Part shown: positions 32,422-45,500 of the stretch, in pieces
How positions within the stretch are numbered: position 1 is the stretch's first letter
Layout: each line of letters starts with the position of its first letter
From: Pieris napi
Lineage: Eukaryota; Arthropoda; Insecta; Lepidoptera; Pieridae
DNA: 64,000 bases
Reading direction: 5' to 3'
Assembly (NCBI RefSeq): GCF_905475465.1
Contig: NC_062258.1
Span: 1,116,001-1,180,000 of the forward strand
Program-made: the position numbers and the translations under genes
Notes under the pieces: model-generated
Seen by the model: the letters and a program-made list of their open reading frames with translations, nothing else
What the model was told of the DNA's origin: nothing
Databases searched by the model: none

Positions 32422-32882
32422 TTTTTGAAGTTATACTTCTTTAGGCGCGTTATGAAAAATTTATGAGAGTGAAATTTTACGATGCGCGCGCACCGTGACA
32501 CAAAATTCAGTATGGGCGCCGAGCGTGCGCGAGCGAGATGGGAATGAGACAATCTACAAGTAAAAAGAAATAGAATATGCGTGACGTAAGCAGCTATGCG
32601 AAGAATTTTGAATGACCATAATGACATTTGTAGTACCTTTTAAACAAATAAAGGAGTTTTAATTATTTTTTCAAAGAAATTTAGCAAAGCTTTTTCACAA
32701 AGACCTATTGTTACTTAGTTAAAAGGTTATGAAACATACCTATTTATTAAATTGAATGAATAATATAATAAAATAATAAATAATACTTATTTTTAATATT
32801 AATTAAATGATTAACGCTAAATATTTATTATTAATTATTTAATATTAAAAAAAAATAAAGAAAGCCAAAGAAGTATAATTGT
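32422..32882 (+). mobile_element. MITE of the GAAGT-palindrome family, copy 3
   Basis: The left end GAAGTTATACTTCTTTAGGC and the first 90 bp match 72-170; the right end is GCCAAAGAAGTATAATT. The middle contains a less AT-rich block with GCGCCGAGCGTGCGCGAGCG that the other copies lack. Confidence 0.6.
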
Positions 32883-33045
32883 CTCTGAGTAGAGAGAGAG
32901 AATCAAGCCGATCAGTAATACATAGGAGATTGGCAATTCGGCAAGCCCTTTGCTGAATTTGGTCAAAAGGAAGAAGCTGGTATTTGGGAGCACCAGCCCA
33001 GATATGTGAGCAGTATTCCATATGAGGTCGTACTTGAGCCTAATT
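32883..33045 (-). mobile_element. LINE (jockey/CR1-like) fragment
   Basis: On the minus strand a broken frame resembles the conserved RPHMEYCSHIWAGAP and QRACRI stretch of the LINE C-terminal region seen at 41748-42383. It is truncated at both ends. Confidence 0.65.
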
Positions 33046-33153
33046 AATCATCTAATATTTTATGATTTGAAAATGTATTTTACAATAAATGAAAACTATT
33101 TGAATATATTATAGAAATAAGATTTTATTTAGCGTATTTGATCACTTTTATTA

Positions 33154-33517
33154 GTCGTAGAACAGTGACGGATCTGACAAATAGTAAACTTTACAGGGCA
33201 GCCATTTCAAAATAATATAATCATGTTAGTTTTTGTCATAACTATTTTAATTCATATTCTGTTATTATGAAAATTGGCACACAAGCTAACAAAAGGGTTT
33301 GTTTTGAAACAAAATAAAAATAATAACATTAAATTACACAATTTTCTATAAAAATCACATGTTTCTATAAATTCCGTCACTTTACCGACTGATTAATTCG
33401 AAATTTAAAACACATAGATTTTTTTTTAACGTAGCCGCTATATTCAGTCAATGTAGTATCCAAATATGATAAAAAGTGGATTTTGGATATTTTTCAAATC
33501 CGACATTGTTCTACGAT
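33154..33517 (+). mobile_element. TIR MITE
   Basis: The left end TCGTAGAACAGTGACGGATC and the inverse of the right end TCGTAGAACAATGTCGGATT match over about 22 bp with few differences. A related copy, truncated on the left, is at about 45865-46127. Confidence 0.7.
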
Positions 33518-34544
33518 CATGACGCAATGGTACCTCGACATACGAGTTCAATTCGTTCCGTAATGAAATTGAAATGTCATTAATCCGTTCCAGCACCCAA
33601 AACACCACCATTTGTTTTTAAGAGCTTTTGAATAAGAAAACAATTTCACGCTTTTAATCAATGGACATGTACTTCTTCGGAACCATGGTTATAAAAATAC
33701 ATGTAATAATGCTTTGTAAATTTACAAAAAAAAAATGCTTCGAAAACGAGGGAAACAATTAAACAGATTGAGGTCTAGTCTAGTGGGAGAAACTCTTTGT
33801 GTAGTGTGCGATTCCCCGCATCTGAAATCTTGCTCTCATGTCAAAGCAAAATATCGTTCGATCGACCGCTCGTATCTCAAAACACTCGTATATTAGGGCA
33901 CTCGTATATCTAGGTTTCACATTTCGAGTGCAAGTATGGTCAGCGACAGAACATATTATATTCCCTAATTGAACCCGAGACATTCAATATTAGGTTAAAC
34001 CGAAAGAGTGATTACATCTGTATAAAACAATTAGCCATCAATATAAAAAAATGTTATTAATGAATGCGCTAATTACCTAAATGTTGGGGCGGCCGCAGAG
34101 CTGGCGGAAAATAATAAACGGCTCAAATATAAGAGTCTTTCTTTGATTTTGTTCCCTTTGGAAGTAATCTTGGGCCGTGGGGTTCAAGTGCACAGGCGCT
34201 AATTAAAGATTTAAGTTGGCGACTGGTAGACAGTACCGGTGACCTCAGAGCTGGTGCTTACCTCGCTCAACGAATAAGTATCGCAAAACAGGGATCAAAC
34301 TTTTTAAATTTGTGTTAATTTTCTGTTTTTAAATTTTTATTATTACTATTAATATATTAAAATTGTGAATACTGTATATTTGATTGCTATGATTACTAAT
34401 AAAGAAATATACTGTTGCATTGGTGTTAATTCGTTCGGGTTCCATGTGACATTTCTTTAAAGGAATAAGGTCGTAATATTATATCGTAGTATACATAATA
34501 TGCCTGTACACTGTAAATTCGTATAATAAGGTGCTCAGTAAAAA
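33518..34544. other. Stretch without recognised gene
   Basis: No supported exon. Repeat-like TACGAGT/CTCGTATATC motifs occur near 33870-33915, but I could not define a family. Confidence 0.4.
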
Positions 34545-34957
34545 TCTAATATATAAAATTCTCGTGTCGCGGTGTTTGTGGTTAAACTCCTCCGAAACGG
34601 CTTACCCTATTCTCATGAAATTTTGTGTGCATATTGGGTAGGTCTGAGAATCGGACGCTATCAATTTTTCATCCCCCTTAATGTTAAGGGTAGTCAAACC
34701 CTAATTATTTTTTTTAATTTTCAGATTTTTCAGATAAATTTTTAGATAAATTTTTATTTAAAAATTAAAAAAAAATAATAATAATCTGATTAATTTTTAT
34801 TTAAATTTTTATATAAATTTTTAATTTTTAATTTTTTTATGATACAGTATTAAAAAATACATACAACCCCAAATTTTCACCCCTCTACGATCAACCCCTA
34901 TTTTTCATTATAAATGATAATATACATGGCAAAACAAATGTTTGCCGGGTCAGCTAG
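34545..34957 (+). mobile_element. Helitron-like element (family B)
   Basis: Starts TCTAATATATAAAATTCTCG and ends CCGGGTCAGCTAG followed by T. It ends 18 bp from the splice donor of the Kazal-like first exon (donor GT at 34975-34976 on the minus strand). Confidence 0.8.
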
Positions 34958-34976
34958 TATGAATATATTATCCTAC

Positions 34977-35178
34977 CTTGGTCCTCGGTAACATTACATC
35001 CATAACGTAGTAAGCGGCACTCGTCTTCAAAGACCTTTAATCGGAAACCATCACCTTCCTCCCTAACCCCACAAACCCTTTCGCCTGTATATAAGCACTC
35101 GAGATTTCTGCAAAATAATATTTTCTCAGAATCATAGCTTGCAAGTGATGTGGATAGAAACAGAATAAAACGATACAT
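34977..35178 (-). CDS. First coding exon, secreted Kazal-like protein
   Basis: I chose the ATG at 35176-35178 because it is followed by a typical signal peptide (MYRFILFLSTSLAS); an in-frame ATG 17 codons upstream would bury it. After the signal comes a cysteine module with RVCGVREEGDGFRLKVF and later CRLLRYGC, spaced like an insect Kazal-type domain and clearly similar to the module in 18701-19305. The exon ends at AAG followed by the donor GTAGGA, in phase 1, which matches the phase-1 acceptor of 18701-19305. If spliced directly, the intron would be 15.7 kb and filled with transposons, so additional exons could be hidden there. Confidence 0.62.
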
Positions 35179-35229
35179 GGAATTGAATTTTCTGCTTGAA
35201 TGGCATTTACAATTTATGTTTGAATGCAA

Positions 35230-36444
35230 TATTTAATTATAAAATGTTTACATCTCTGCGTAAAATTTAAATAATTTGTATTTATGTGTATGTATAAAAT
35301 ATAATGTATTTAAGTTTTACGCGAAATAATGTATTTCAATTCGAATATTATAGAACTGAACCCCATATATAATAAATGTAGTTTAATAGAAAAAATCTAA
35401 AAACAATTTACTCCAGGCTTTACTCTAAGCAATATTAATTTCTATTTACTTAATAATACATATTATATTTTTATTTATATAATTAAATTAAAAATACAAT
35501 TCCTTTTAAATCTAGTTAAGATTTCATACTCCATAATTACTTTCAAAAATTTGGTCACGATAAATTTTCCCCATTGGATTTAAAACTCCCTCAATTTTAA
35601 GAGAATTTCTCCTAGTCTGGCAACATTGCGCACAGACTTGACACTGGTTTTTGACGACTTGTCTGGAGAGGTTGTCAAATAAAAATCACATGATATTTAA
35701 TTTAACGCCAACTGTCAATGTCAATGCTATTTGTCAATTTTTGTTGCAATTAATGTTGCTCAGCTACCGAGTCAGCTGTTAGTAGTCAGTGCCCCAGTGT
35801 TGCCTGATCAGAGGATTTCCTCCTAGATTTAGGGGGTTTTCAACCAAGTTAGGGGCAGTATAATTAGGGGGGGGGGGGGGGAAAGAATATTTGGGGTTTT
35901 TTTTAGGGGAGATTTCAAAAAAACACGCTAGATACAGATTTTTTGCTATTGTTTATCACGTTCTTGACTTTGGAACTTAATTGAAGTACGAACACATCGT
36001 AAGAATAGGATCCGTGTGGCTAATCTTACTAATTGTAAATTCGTTTGGGCTGTCAAAGAACGATTTGATTTTAATTAAATACAAATTCAGAAATTATACG
36101 AAATTCAGTAATAACACTATACAAGAATTAATATTTTTTGTGTTTGAAGGCATCCTAAGATTCTAAGGGGATTTCTGGGGGGAAATCAAATTAGGGGTAC
36201 GTCGCCGAGACCATCTGGGAACACTTTTATTAGTAGCGGAGGTTATGTTTTGGCCTTTGGGCAGGGGAAGGTGGTGTGTAAAAATTTAAGGAAATTATTT
36301 AACAATATTAAAAGACCTCAGCAGAAGACAGGAAATGTACATTACGACCTTGATTAATTAAATAACTGTGTGTTCAATTATATATATTATGCATAATATA
36401 TTGTCCAAAATTTGATTTAAATTAAGTGATGTAAATATATGAAA
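35230..36444. other. Intergenic region between divergent genes, with a G-rich block
   Basis: It separates the minus-strand Kazal-like gene from the plus-strand ANKZF1 gene and so should hold both promoters. A block at 35822-35935 has G runs (one of about 15 G) and T runs; a second G-rich patch is at 36165-36200. The G-rich stretch may be a transposon fragment beginning CAGTGTTGCC near 35797. Confidence 0.45.
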
Positions 36445-36568
36445 ATGTCTTCTAAAACAGATTCAATAAAACCAAAAACGGTCCGAGTCTTTGATTTAGA
36501 CGATTACGAAAAGCTACTTAAAGGCATACAGATAGCATCATGCATGATAACGGAGTCACACCAAATTG
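36445..36568 (+). CDS. ANKZF1: ANKZF1 exon 1
   Basis: Begins MSSKTDSIKPKTVRVFD. The ATG at 36445 has A at -3; another in-frame ATG lies two codons upstream (36439). Ends phase 1 at donor GTAAGG. Confidence 0.75.
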
Positions 36569-39500
36569 GTAAGGGATAATCTTATAAGCACTTAATAGTC
36601 CATATGGTGAATGATTAACCTATTGAGTATTAATTATATATGGAGGGTGTATTGTTGATTATATATGTAACCATTGATTTTTATTTCATTTAAGTATACT
36701 TTCCCGAGAGACAGGGTATGATTCACAGTCAAGATTTATACTTAGTGTATAAGTCTGTCTAATCTGAGGGTCAAAGTTTGGTTTTGTATTCGTTTTTAGC
36801 GTAAGAAAGAAATATAACTAATAATATAACAATTGCGTAAATGATATTGGTCACAATTATGAGTCACCAGTGATAATATCAATTATTATTGATAAATGTT
36901 ATGAAATTTTCAGTTGATGAACAGAGTGTTTTAAAGCGTCTCAATGCCTTAACTATTAATGGAGCTAGTGATGGGAACTAGTTGTGGTGTGGGGCCATTT
37001 GAGACAAGAGCCCAGCAGACTGCACATTATAAACATCACTGGCACACACATAACTTGAAAAGGAAGTTATTTGGAAAGTCTGCATTGTCACTCGGACAGT
37101 TTAATTCACGGCAAGGTAGAGTTACTGATTATCAAAACATAAATAAGTAGATACACATAATAATAATTTAAAAAAAAGTGTGTGCATACAAAGTACACAT
37201 GTCATGATGTCAGAAGTAAAACTTCTTTGGCAAACTAATTTTTAAGTCTTGTTCATATTTATACAAATCTAAAACTTTAGATTTCCGAGACTTAGGGGAA
37301 AATAATAAGGAAAAAGGAAGATATTTTAGGAATTTAATGAATTTAACTGTCATGAAAATATTAAAAGTGTTGAATATTACTTCAAATTATAAATTTAATT
37401 TTTTTTCTTCGATAATAAAAACATGTGGCATTTTAATTTACAATTCGTCATTTGAGATTTCAATAAATTATTTTGCATAAAATACTACAGTTTGATAGAT
37501 ACTTCATAAGAACATGTAATTCTATACTAATATTATATACCAAATAACACTGGACATTGTATTTAATAAGTTTATAAAATTTATTATAGATGACTCTAGT
37601 GTATCAGGCAGTGATTCCGAAACTGAAAGTACAAACTCAAAACCAGCTAGTGATCTGTTTGCAGCAGCAACAAGGCATTGTAAAGCATTTTTTACCAACA
37701 AAGCTGGTCAAGTTTACTGTGTATATCGATGTATATTGCATCATAAAAATGTTGGTCAACTTTACATTTAGTTTTTGCAAGCATTGGTCTACTTTAAATT
37801 GTCTTTAAAGCAATTCTTTTGGGATAGCAATTATTCAAGCCTGATCAACTGATGCTGTTTGAATGAGTCTGTGAAGTATAGACCAACATAATTTCAAAGT
37901 AAAACTATGTTGTGTCACACTCCGCATGGCTCTGCAATGAGACACTTCCAGCGCTCTCTGTGCCACCAGGATTACAACAGTATTGTATATACGAATTTTC
38001 TTGCTTCTGCTTAGAACCTTGGATACTAAGACCTGCCACAAGGTCTGAATCGGCACTGAATCGCATGGTATTTTGAATTCCGATGTCAATTTCGTCTTCT
38101 CTACTGTTGTCATCTTTTACGGTGCAACCCTAATACCAAAAGCAGTTCCTTTATATGTAATATTCATGTATCGTTTCCTGTGGAGATTCGGTTTTTCGTG
38201 TTCTAATACCAAGCTAAACAGCACCGGCGATAGTGCGTCCCCTTGGTAAAGTACTGGTGGTGACTGGTCATACTTGAATTCGTGTATGCGGTGATGTTGC
38301 TTATTTCGACTATGTGTTTGCGTCTTTTTCCACGAGAATGTAAGTGCGTTTCACCATTCCTCCTACTGATAGAGGACAAGTCTTTGTATTTTCTTTTTTA
38401 ATTTATGTCAATATTATTAATAACTTGTCATGTGGAACATGGTGTAATGGTTGCAACTCCTTACAAACGTTGTGGAAAAAAAATGGCGATGAAAAAGAAT
38501 GGCGGAGAGGTTATTGCCAGTTCTTCTCTTCCGTTCTACGCCCTTGATTTGAGAACTGGCAGTAAATGTAAAATTAGAAGCATTAATATGTATTTCTTTA
38601 CTGACAAGTCATAAGTGTACATTATGTTACCTACATGATTAAATGATTTTTTACTTTACTTTAAAAGTCCAGAGCAATCAATTTGATAACACAATATTAC
38701 ACACTGGAATAATTAATTTTAGGAAGATTTGTCAACTGATGGCGAAGGCTATGCCTGGATAGAGTTGTGTCAACGTCTAACAATACCAGGATACCAGCGC
38801 TGGGCCGTATTGATGGTATCTGGTGGACATTTTGCTGGGGCTATCTTCTCTGCAGCTGTTCCAGTTGTCCATAAAACACACCATTCATATGTTACTAGAC
38901 GTGGTCAGGGTCAAGCACAAAGTGCTAGAGATCAGCATGGGAATATGCCTAGATCTGCTGGAGCAAGTTTGAGGCGGTATAATCAAGCCCAGTTCTTGGA
39001 GGTATATTCTTTGTCTCTTTTTTTTTTTATAGAACAGGGGGCAAACGGGCAGGAGGCTCACCTGATGTTAAGTGATACCGCCGCCCATGGACATTCTTAA
39101 TGCCAGAGGGCTCGCGAGTGCGTTGCCGGCCTTTCAAGAATTGGTACGCTCTTCTTGAAGGACCCTAATTCGGAAATACTATAAATAAATAAAAATAAAT
39201 AATTCTTATTTAAATTGTATGATAACATATCTTATTACCTACCTTATAATAATTTCTTTATCAGATGAAAGTTGATAATTGTAATATGATCCTAGCTTGT
39301 ACATTTAGTTCTTTATACAGAACAAATGGATAAATTTGTTTTGTCTACTTGTATGAAGCTTTGATAAAACCTCACTCCCAAACAAATATATTGTGAAATT
39401 CATACATTTCGCATTTCAGCATGTACAAGAAATAATAGCGAGCTGGTCAGAAGACCTAATAGGTTGTTCTCTAGTCCTATACAGGGCTGTGGGCTCAACT

Positions 39501-42500
39501 AATCAAGCAGCATTATTTGGCAAGAACTCACCGCTTAAGCGAGAGGACTTAAGGGTTTGGGCTTTGCCCTTCCCAACTCGGAAACCAACATATAAAGAGG
39601 TCAAGAGAGTCCACGATACGGTTGCCAGTATTGAGGTGTATGGTAAGTTGTACTGTGTATAAATTGTTCTAAAGATGGCATGACACTGTTTAAATCTATT
39701 AATATAAAAAACAAAGTCGTGTTAGTTACACCACAACTCAAGATCGGCTGGACCGATGTTAGTTATCTCTTTTTTGGTGGATTCTTCTCCGCTCCGACAA
39801 TAAATAAATTAATAAATTGCAAATATAATTACAAAATATGCAAATAGCATGTGGCAGCACCCGTACAAAACTACGCAACATTTTATGTCAAATTCGTGTC
39901 AGTTCAAGAAAATCCGATCTTGAGGTAAATGAGGAGATGCATAATCAGGCTTTGATCTTGATCGAAAATTACCTCATCAAAAAATGTTGTATATCAGAAA
40001 GTGCATTAACATTATCGCAATATTCGCGCTAGAGAGAAGAGGCCTAATGTGTAAAACTATTATTCTTCTTTCGCAATTGCAAAAACATTTCTGTATTTGC
40101 AAAAAAAGTTGTATTAATGTTATTACCTTAATGAAATCCTAAAATAAGTTTAACTGAAGTAACATCGATATTATTAGACTGTAAGGCGGAACGAAGTTAT
40201 ATGTTGTTGATTGATAATATCAAAGATAAAATACACAAGATATGAAGTTCTTTCCTAGTCTTAGTGCATCTTAATTGAAATATGTTAGCTAGTCTTGGGA
40301 TCTAGGTTCTATTTATTAGACATAGAAAAGCTACAGAGAACCAAAAAAACAAAAATTTATTGATAAATTACCTTTAAAATAATAGTTAAGTAGAACTTCT
40401 ACAACAATGTTATTTTAATGTGAATATAAGTATTGTTGTATTTATAAATAAAATACACTTTCCAAAACTTCAAAGACGACCGACTCGACAGTTACCAAAA
40501 AGCCGCAAAAAAGTCCAGGAAAGCCCATAGATAGGGCGAAATCGAGGGAACGAATTCCTCGGGAGCTTCCAACTCAGATGATGTCAAGTGAAGACGAAGG
40601 TCCGTGTTTCATTGATTCAGAAACTCCAGTAGGTATGAAATTTGCTTTTTTCATCGGTGATGGTGTGGTCTTGTTTTAATTGTTTTTTTTTTAAATCACG
40701 TTAACAGATTATTGTTTCGTTAATTTATATTTAAAAAAAATATGCAGTATTTTTTTTTTTTGTTCATATTGCATGTATATATTTATGTGGCTTACGCATT
40801 TAATATAATTTAGGTTTATCCTTGATGAAAAAAATAATACTAAATGCCGAAAAATAATTGCTTTTTGTTAAAAAAAATTGCTTTTGGTAGCGACATCATA
40901 GATAATATAGTTTTCTTTGAGCTTCGTAGCAATTGTGTTTTTTTGTACTGTGTAATATAAAGTACCAATAAAAGTGGAACTAAGAAGGTTATCAATTCGA
41001 CTATTACGAGATTAGATCAATGTCACATCGATTCATTTTTGTATAGGCTGGATAAAAGCGCTATCGGAACAAAGCTCGAAAGGTATTCTAACGAATTCTC
41101 GTAAGGACCTGCTTATTGACAACAATTCAATCAGTGCGCGCAGCTCCTGCAGCGAACAAGGCGTATTAGAAGAAAAGAAGACAAAGAAGAAGAAGAAAAA
41201 GAAACCAGAGGAGAAACAAGAGAAGCTGAAAAAAATTGAAGTTAAAATACCAGCGAATGTTAAAAAGGTTTGCACTAACTTACAAAATATATTCTTTACA
41301 TTGCATACTTTTTCGAATATATATATAATACAAAGTTTGAAAGCGTTTAATTAATATTCGTAAAATTCAATCCATATATATCTTTTATTCATACAAAATT
41401 CCTTTAAATTTAGATTTACTCCAATCGAGGACGTAGAAAACATGACCATTTTTACAAAATATTTGTAAGAAACCATACACCATCATGCTCCTATTATATC
41501 TTAAAGTACTAATTAATTATGATGATAAAAAAATATATAAGAAAAGCAATTGTATCCCTATCAGCAATAGGCCTGGTATCTTGTACATAAATATTAGTGG
41601 GAATGACACGCAAATACATAGTTTTTTTCCGCTAAAAAAACACCCTTTGTCGCTACTCCTCTTTTCGAAAACACTCTTCTTAAAGCCACAGCCAGCATTG
41701 GAATACTTGGCGTTGACATATCGAACGACGTTCAGTTTCGCGGTCACTTGGAGGGAAAGGCTAAATTAGCCTCCAAAAAGCTTGGTGTGCTCAGCAAGGC
41801 GAGGCGGTACTTTACTCCGGGCCACCGCATGCAACTATATAAAGCGCAAATTCGGCCCCACATGGAGTACTGCTCTCACCTCTGGGCGGGGGCTCCCCAG
41901 TACCAGCTCCTTCCACTTGACCGTATACAACGCAGAGCGGTTCGAATCGTCGACGACCAATCCCTCTCCGTGCGGCTTGATCCTTTGGCGTTGCGTAGAG
42001 ATGTGGGGTCACTCTGCATCTTCTACCGCATTTACCATGGAGAGTGTTCAGAGGAGTTGTTCGGATTAATACCTGCAGCTGAATTTCATCATCGGACGTC
42101 GAGACAGAATACGAAATTCCACCCGTATCACCTCGACGTCCGCCGTTCCACAACTGAGCGTTTTTCAAGGCAGTTTTTGCCGCGCACAACCACTATGTGG
42201 AACCAGCTGCCCACTGAAGTATTTCCGAACCAATTCGACTTAGGGTCCTTCAAGAAAAGAGCGTACCAATTCTTAAAAGGCCGGCAACGCACTCGCGAGC
42301 CCTCTGGCATTGAGAGTGTCCATGGGCGGCGGTATCACTTAACATCAGGTGAGCCTCCTGCCCGTTTGCCCCCCGTTATATAAATAAAAAAAATAAAAAA
42401 ATAGTATTAAGGTTAAAGCGGAAAATAGTTAATATATACTTGTATATACCCGGACTCAGGTCCAACCAGTAATAAGTAGTATGTTATTCTCATGTATGTA

Positions 42501-45500
42501 TGATTGTTAGCCATTTTCCAATCCAATTCCAATTATTACCTGTATTTTGTCATATTGTCTGCCATCACTTAGAGGTGTCAAACAAAAAATATGGTTCTCT
42601 TTTTCTTTTCTTTTACTTAGTAAAACATGCACATCATTCTTAAACGAAAAAAACTTGATGGGGATTTAAAAAAAAATTATTACATATTTTAATTTTAGAT
42701 GTGGAAAGTAATATCTGGCAATGAACAGAATTCACTAGAGACAATAATTGAGACTTGGGAAGGTGATTTAGAAGAGGCTTGTAACACTCAAGATCCGACT
42801 GATGGCAACACAGCCCTTCATAAGGCTGCCATCGCTGCGAAACCGGTCTATTTTTGAGGCAAATTTTGTATTTTAATAAAAGGATATATTATTTTCTTTG
42901 TTATCAATTAACTGCTTTTCGTCGATGGACTACTGACGGGAAGAAATTTAATTTAATTATTTAAATGAAAGTAAAGAAAATAAAAGATTTTTTCTTATTT
43001 TTTTTACTGGCAACTTAATGAACACGTTTCTTTGTAAAATTTCCTTTTATAGACAAATTGATCACCTAGATCAACCTTCTGCAAATATATTGAAATTAAT
43101 AATTGAAAAATGCATGAAAAATATACTTATGTATAGTACCTTTAGATTTTAATAGTAATATCTTTATAGATTTTATTTTGTATAAAAAATCTTTTAGTCA
43201 AATCCTGACAGCGGGTGGTGACCCGTGTATAAAGAACCATCAGCTTCAAACTCCATACGCGGCGACACCGCATCACGATACTCGAGTCGCATTCAGAATG
43301 CTCCAGGCTAATTATCCCGAGAAATATAATTATAATAAGGTATTTAATTATTTTTTTATTTTACGTTTAGGTATATAAAAATTGTTATATTTTCTTTGTT
43401 AATTAAATTTGTACTATTTTCATGGACAAGTATAAAAATGATGAATTGACTATTATTATTCCTGTGATTTTCAAGGGCGGCTCCAGGTACAAGATTTCTT
43501 TGATTTTTTTATTGTATATCTACTATTATGATAAAAAATCATACTTTGTGAGATTTCACCAATTATAGTTTGAAAAAATTCATAAATAATAAAGGAATAA
43601 TGCTATTAGATAAAATTTTACTGATTGACCAAGTGTGAACGTCTGTTGCGGCTGTTGGTCTTTTCATCAGAGTCCAATCTTATCGAATTTTATAATTTGC
43701 TATTTTTTCTAGATAGCAGATGTGCTCTTATTCGTTATCTTATATATAAAATTCTCGTGTCGAAATGTTAGTTACCATACTCCTCCGAAACGGCTTGACC
43801 GATTTTTATCAAATTTTATACGCATATTCAGTTGGTCTGAGAATCGACTACTATCTACTTTTCATACCCCTAAGTGATAAGGGTTGTCCACCCGTAACGA
43901 AATTTTTTTTAAAGAAAAAAAAAACAGTAAAGTTACGTATTATTATAAATTTACAATTATTTAACATAATTTTAAATTTATCCGACGTTTCGCGTGCTTT
44001 ACAGCGTGCGTGGTCACCGTGACAAATTTAAAATTATGTGAAATAATTGTAAATTTATAATAATACATAACTTTAATCCGGTAAAAAAACGTTTTTTCTT
44101 TAAATGTGTAAAGGTTATGTCAATCAAAGACGATTTTTTTTTATAATGTGCCGCCATACAAAAATATATACAACCCTTAATTTTCACCCCTCTACGATCA
44201 ATCCCTATTTTTATTATACATAGTTGATAGTTAATTTTATTGAACCTAAAAAAATGATTCCTATAAATAATACGTATTAAATACGTATAAAAACAACGTT
44301 TGCCGGGTCAACTAGTGTAATATAAAAATATATATTTCTTTATTTGCAGTCACAAATACCGGGTCCGTTATCACCTGAAATGTTAGAGATTGAGAAAGAG
44401 AAGAAGTTACAACAGAAACGCGCGAAAAGATTGAGGGAGAAAGAGAAACAAGTGGAGAAGAATAAGACTAATCACTTCTTACATTTAACGGACGCCCAGA
44501 AGGTATTTTGATAATTTGTTTAAATTATAAGTACAAAGCTATACATTTCTGCTTGCTTAGATTATCTGTATACAGTACGTTATGAAACTAAGAATACGAA
44601 GTACGAGAAATTAGAATTGTGTTTCACTGGAATTATTGAGTAAAATTTATATCATCTGTCAAATGTATACTACATTTCGGTCCTTCGATCCGGATTCAAA
44701 TCCGAAACGAGTCGATCGATCCATATCTTGTGTCCTCAATGTCCTCTTATATATATATGTCGTAGCTGGATAGTTGAATTAATCACTTAATGATATGGCC
44801 AACTATTTCAAAGACCAGGCCAAAAATAGGGGAAAATAATTTGAAAGGATTCTTTGAAAACAAATTTATTTGGCATCTTGTATTTTTTTGGATTAAACGT
44901 GATTTTTAAGTATAATATTAATAATTTTCTTTTAGCGGTTTTCAATCTCTTAATAACTTATGTTTTTTCAATCGTAAACGGTATCAGTTATGATAAAACT
45001 ATTACTGATGATTGCGCCATCTATGGTTAGCATTAGCTAACCTGGGACAAACACCGGCGACATCTGGTTTCGAAACTCAGTTTTGTATCGCGCAGCCCGG
45101 ACATAAAACGACCAATATTTTAGCCTTGCCTTGTTTAAGATATCGCGGAATATGGTTTAAAGGAGTATTAAGAATATTCGCTGTAGAATGATAACCTCGT
45201 ATGTCCAGAGAACCAAACATAAAAAGAAAAAAAAAATCATTTCGTCAATGTTCCTTAAAATATTAATAAGTGATTTTGTCCATAGTTTTGGATGGTAAAA
45301 AGGACTTATTTATTAATAACATAAATAAGTCTTTACTTCATCATTATACCAGTTAAATGACATAGAATAAAAAAGAAATGTTTTTTTGGCATACAAGGTT
45401 ATTATTCTACAGTGACGATATCTTGATCTTATATTATTATGTAAAATAATTAAATAAAAAGAATTTAATCCTAATTAATCATAATTATTTGTATATACCG

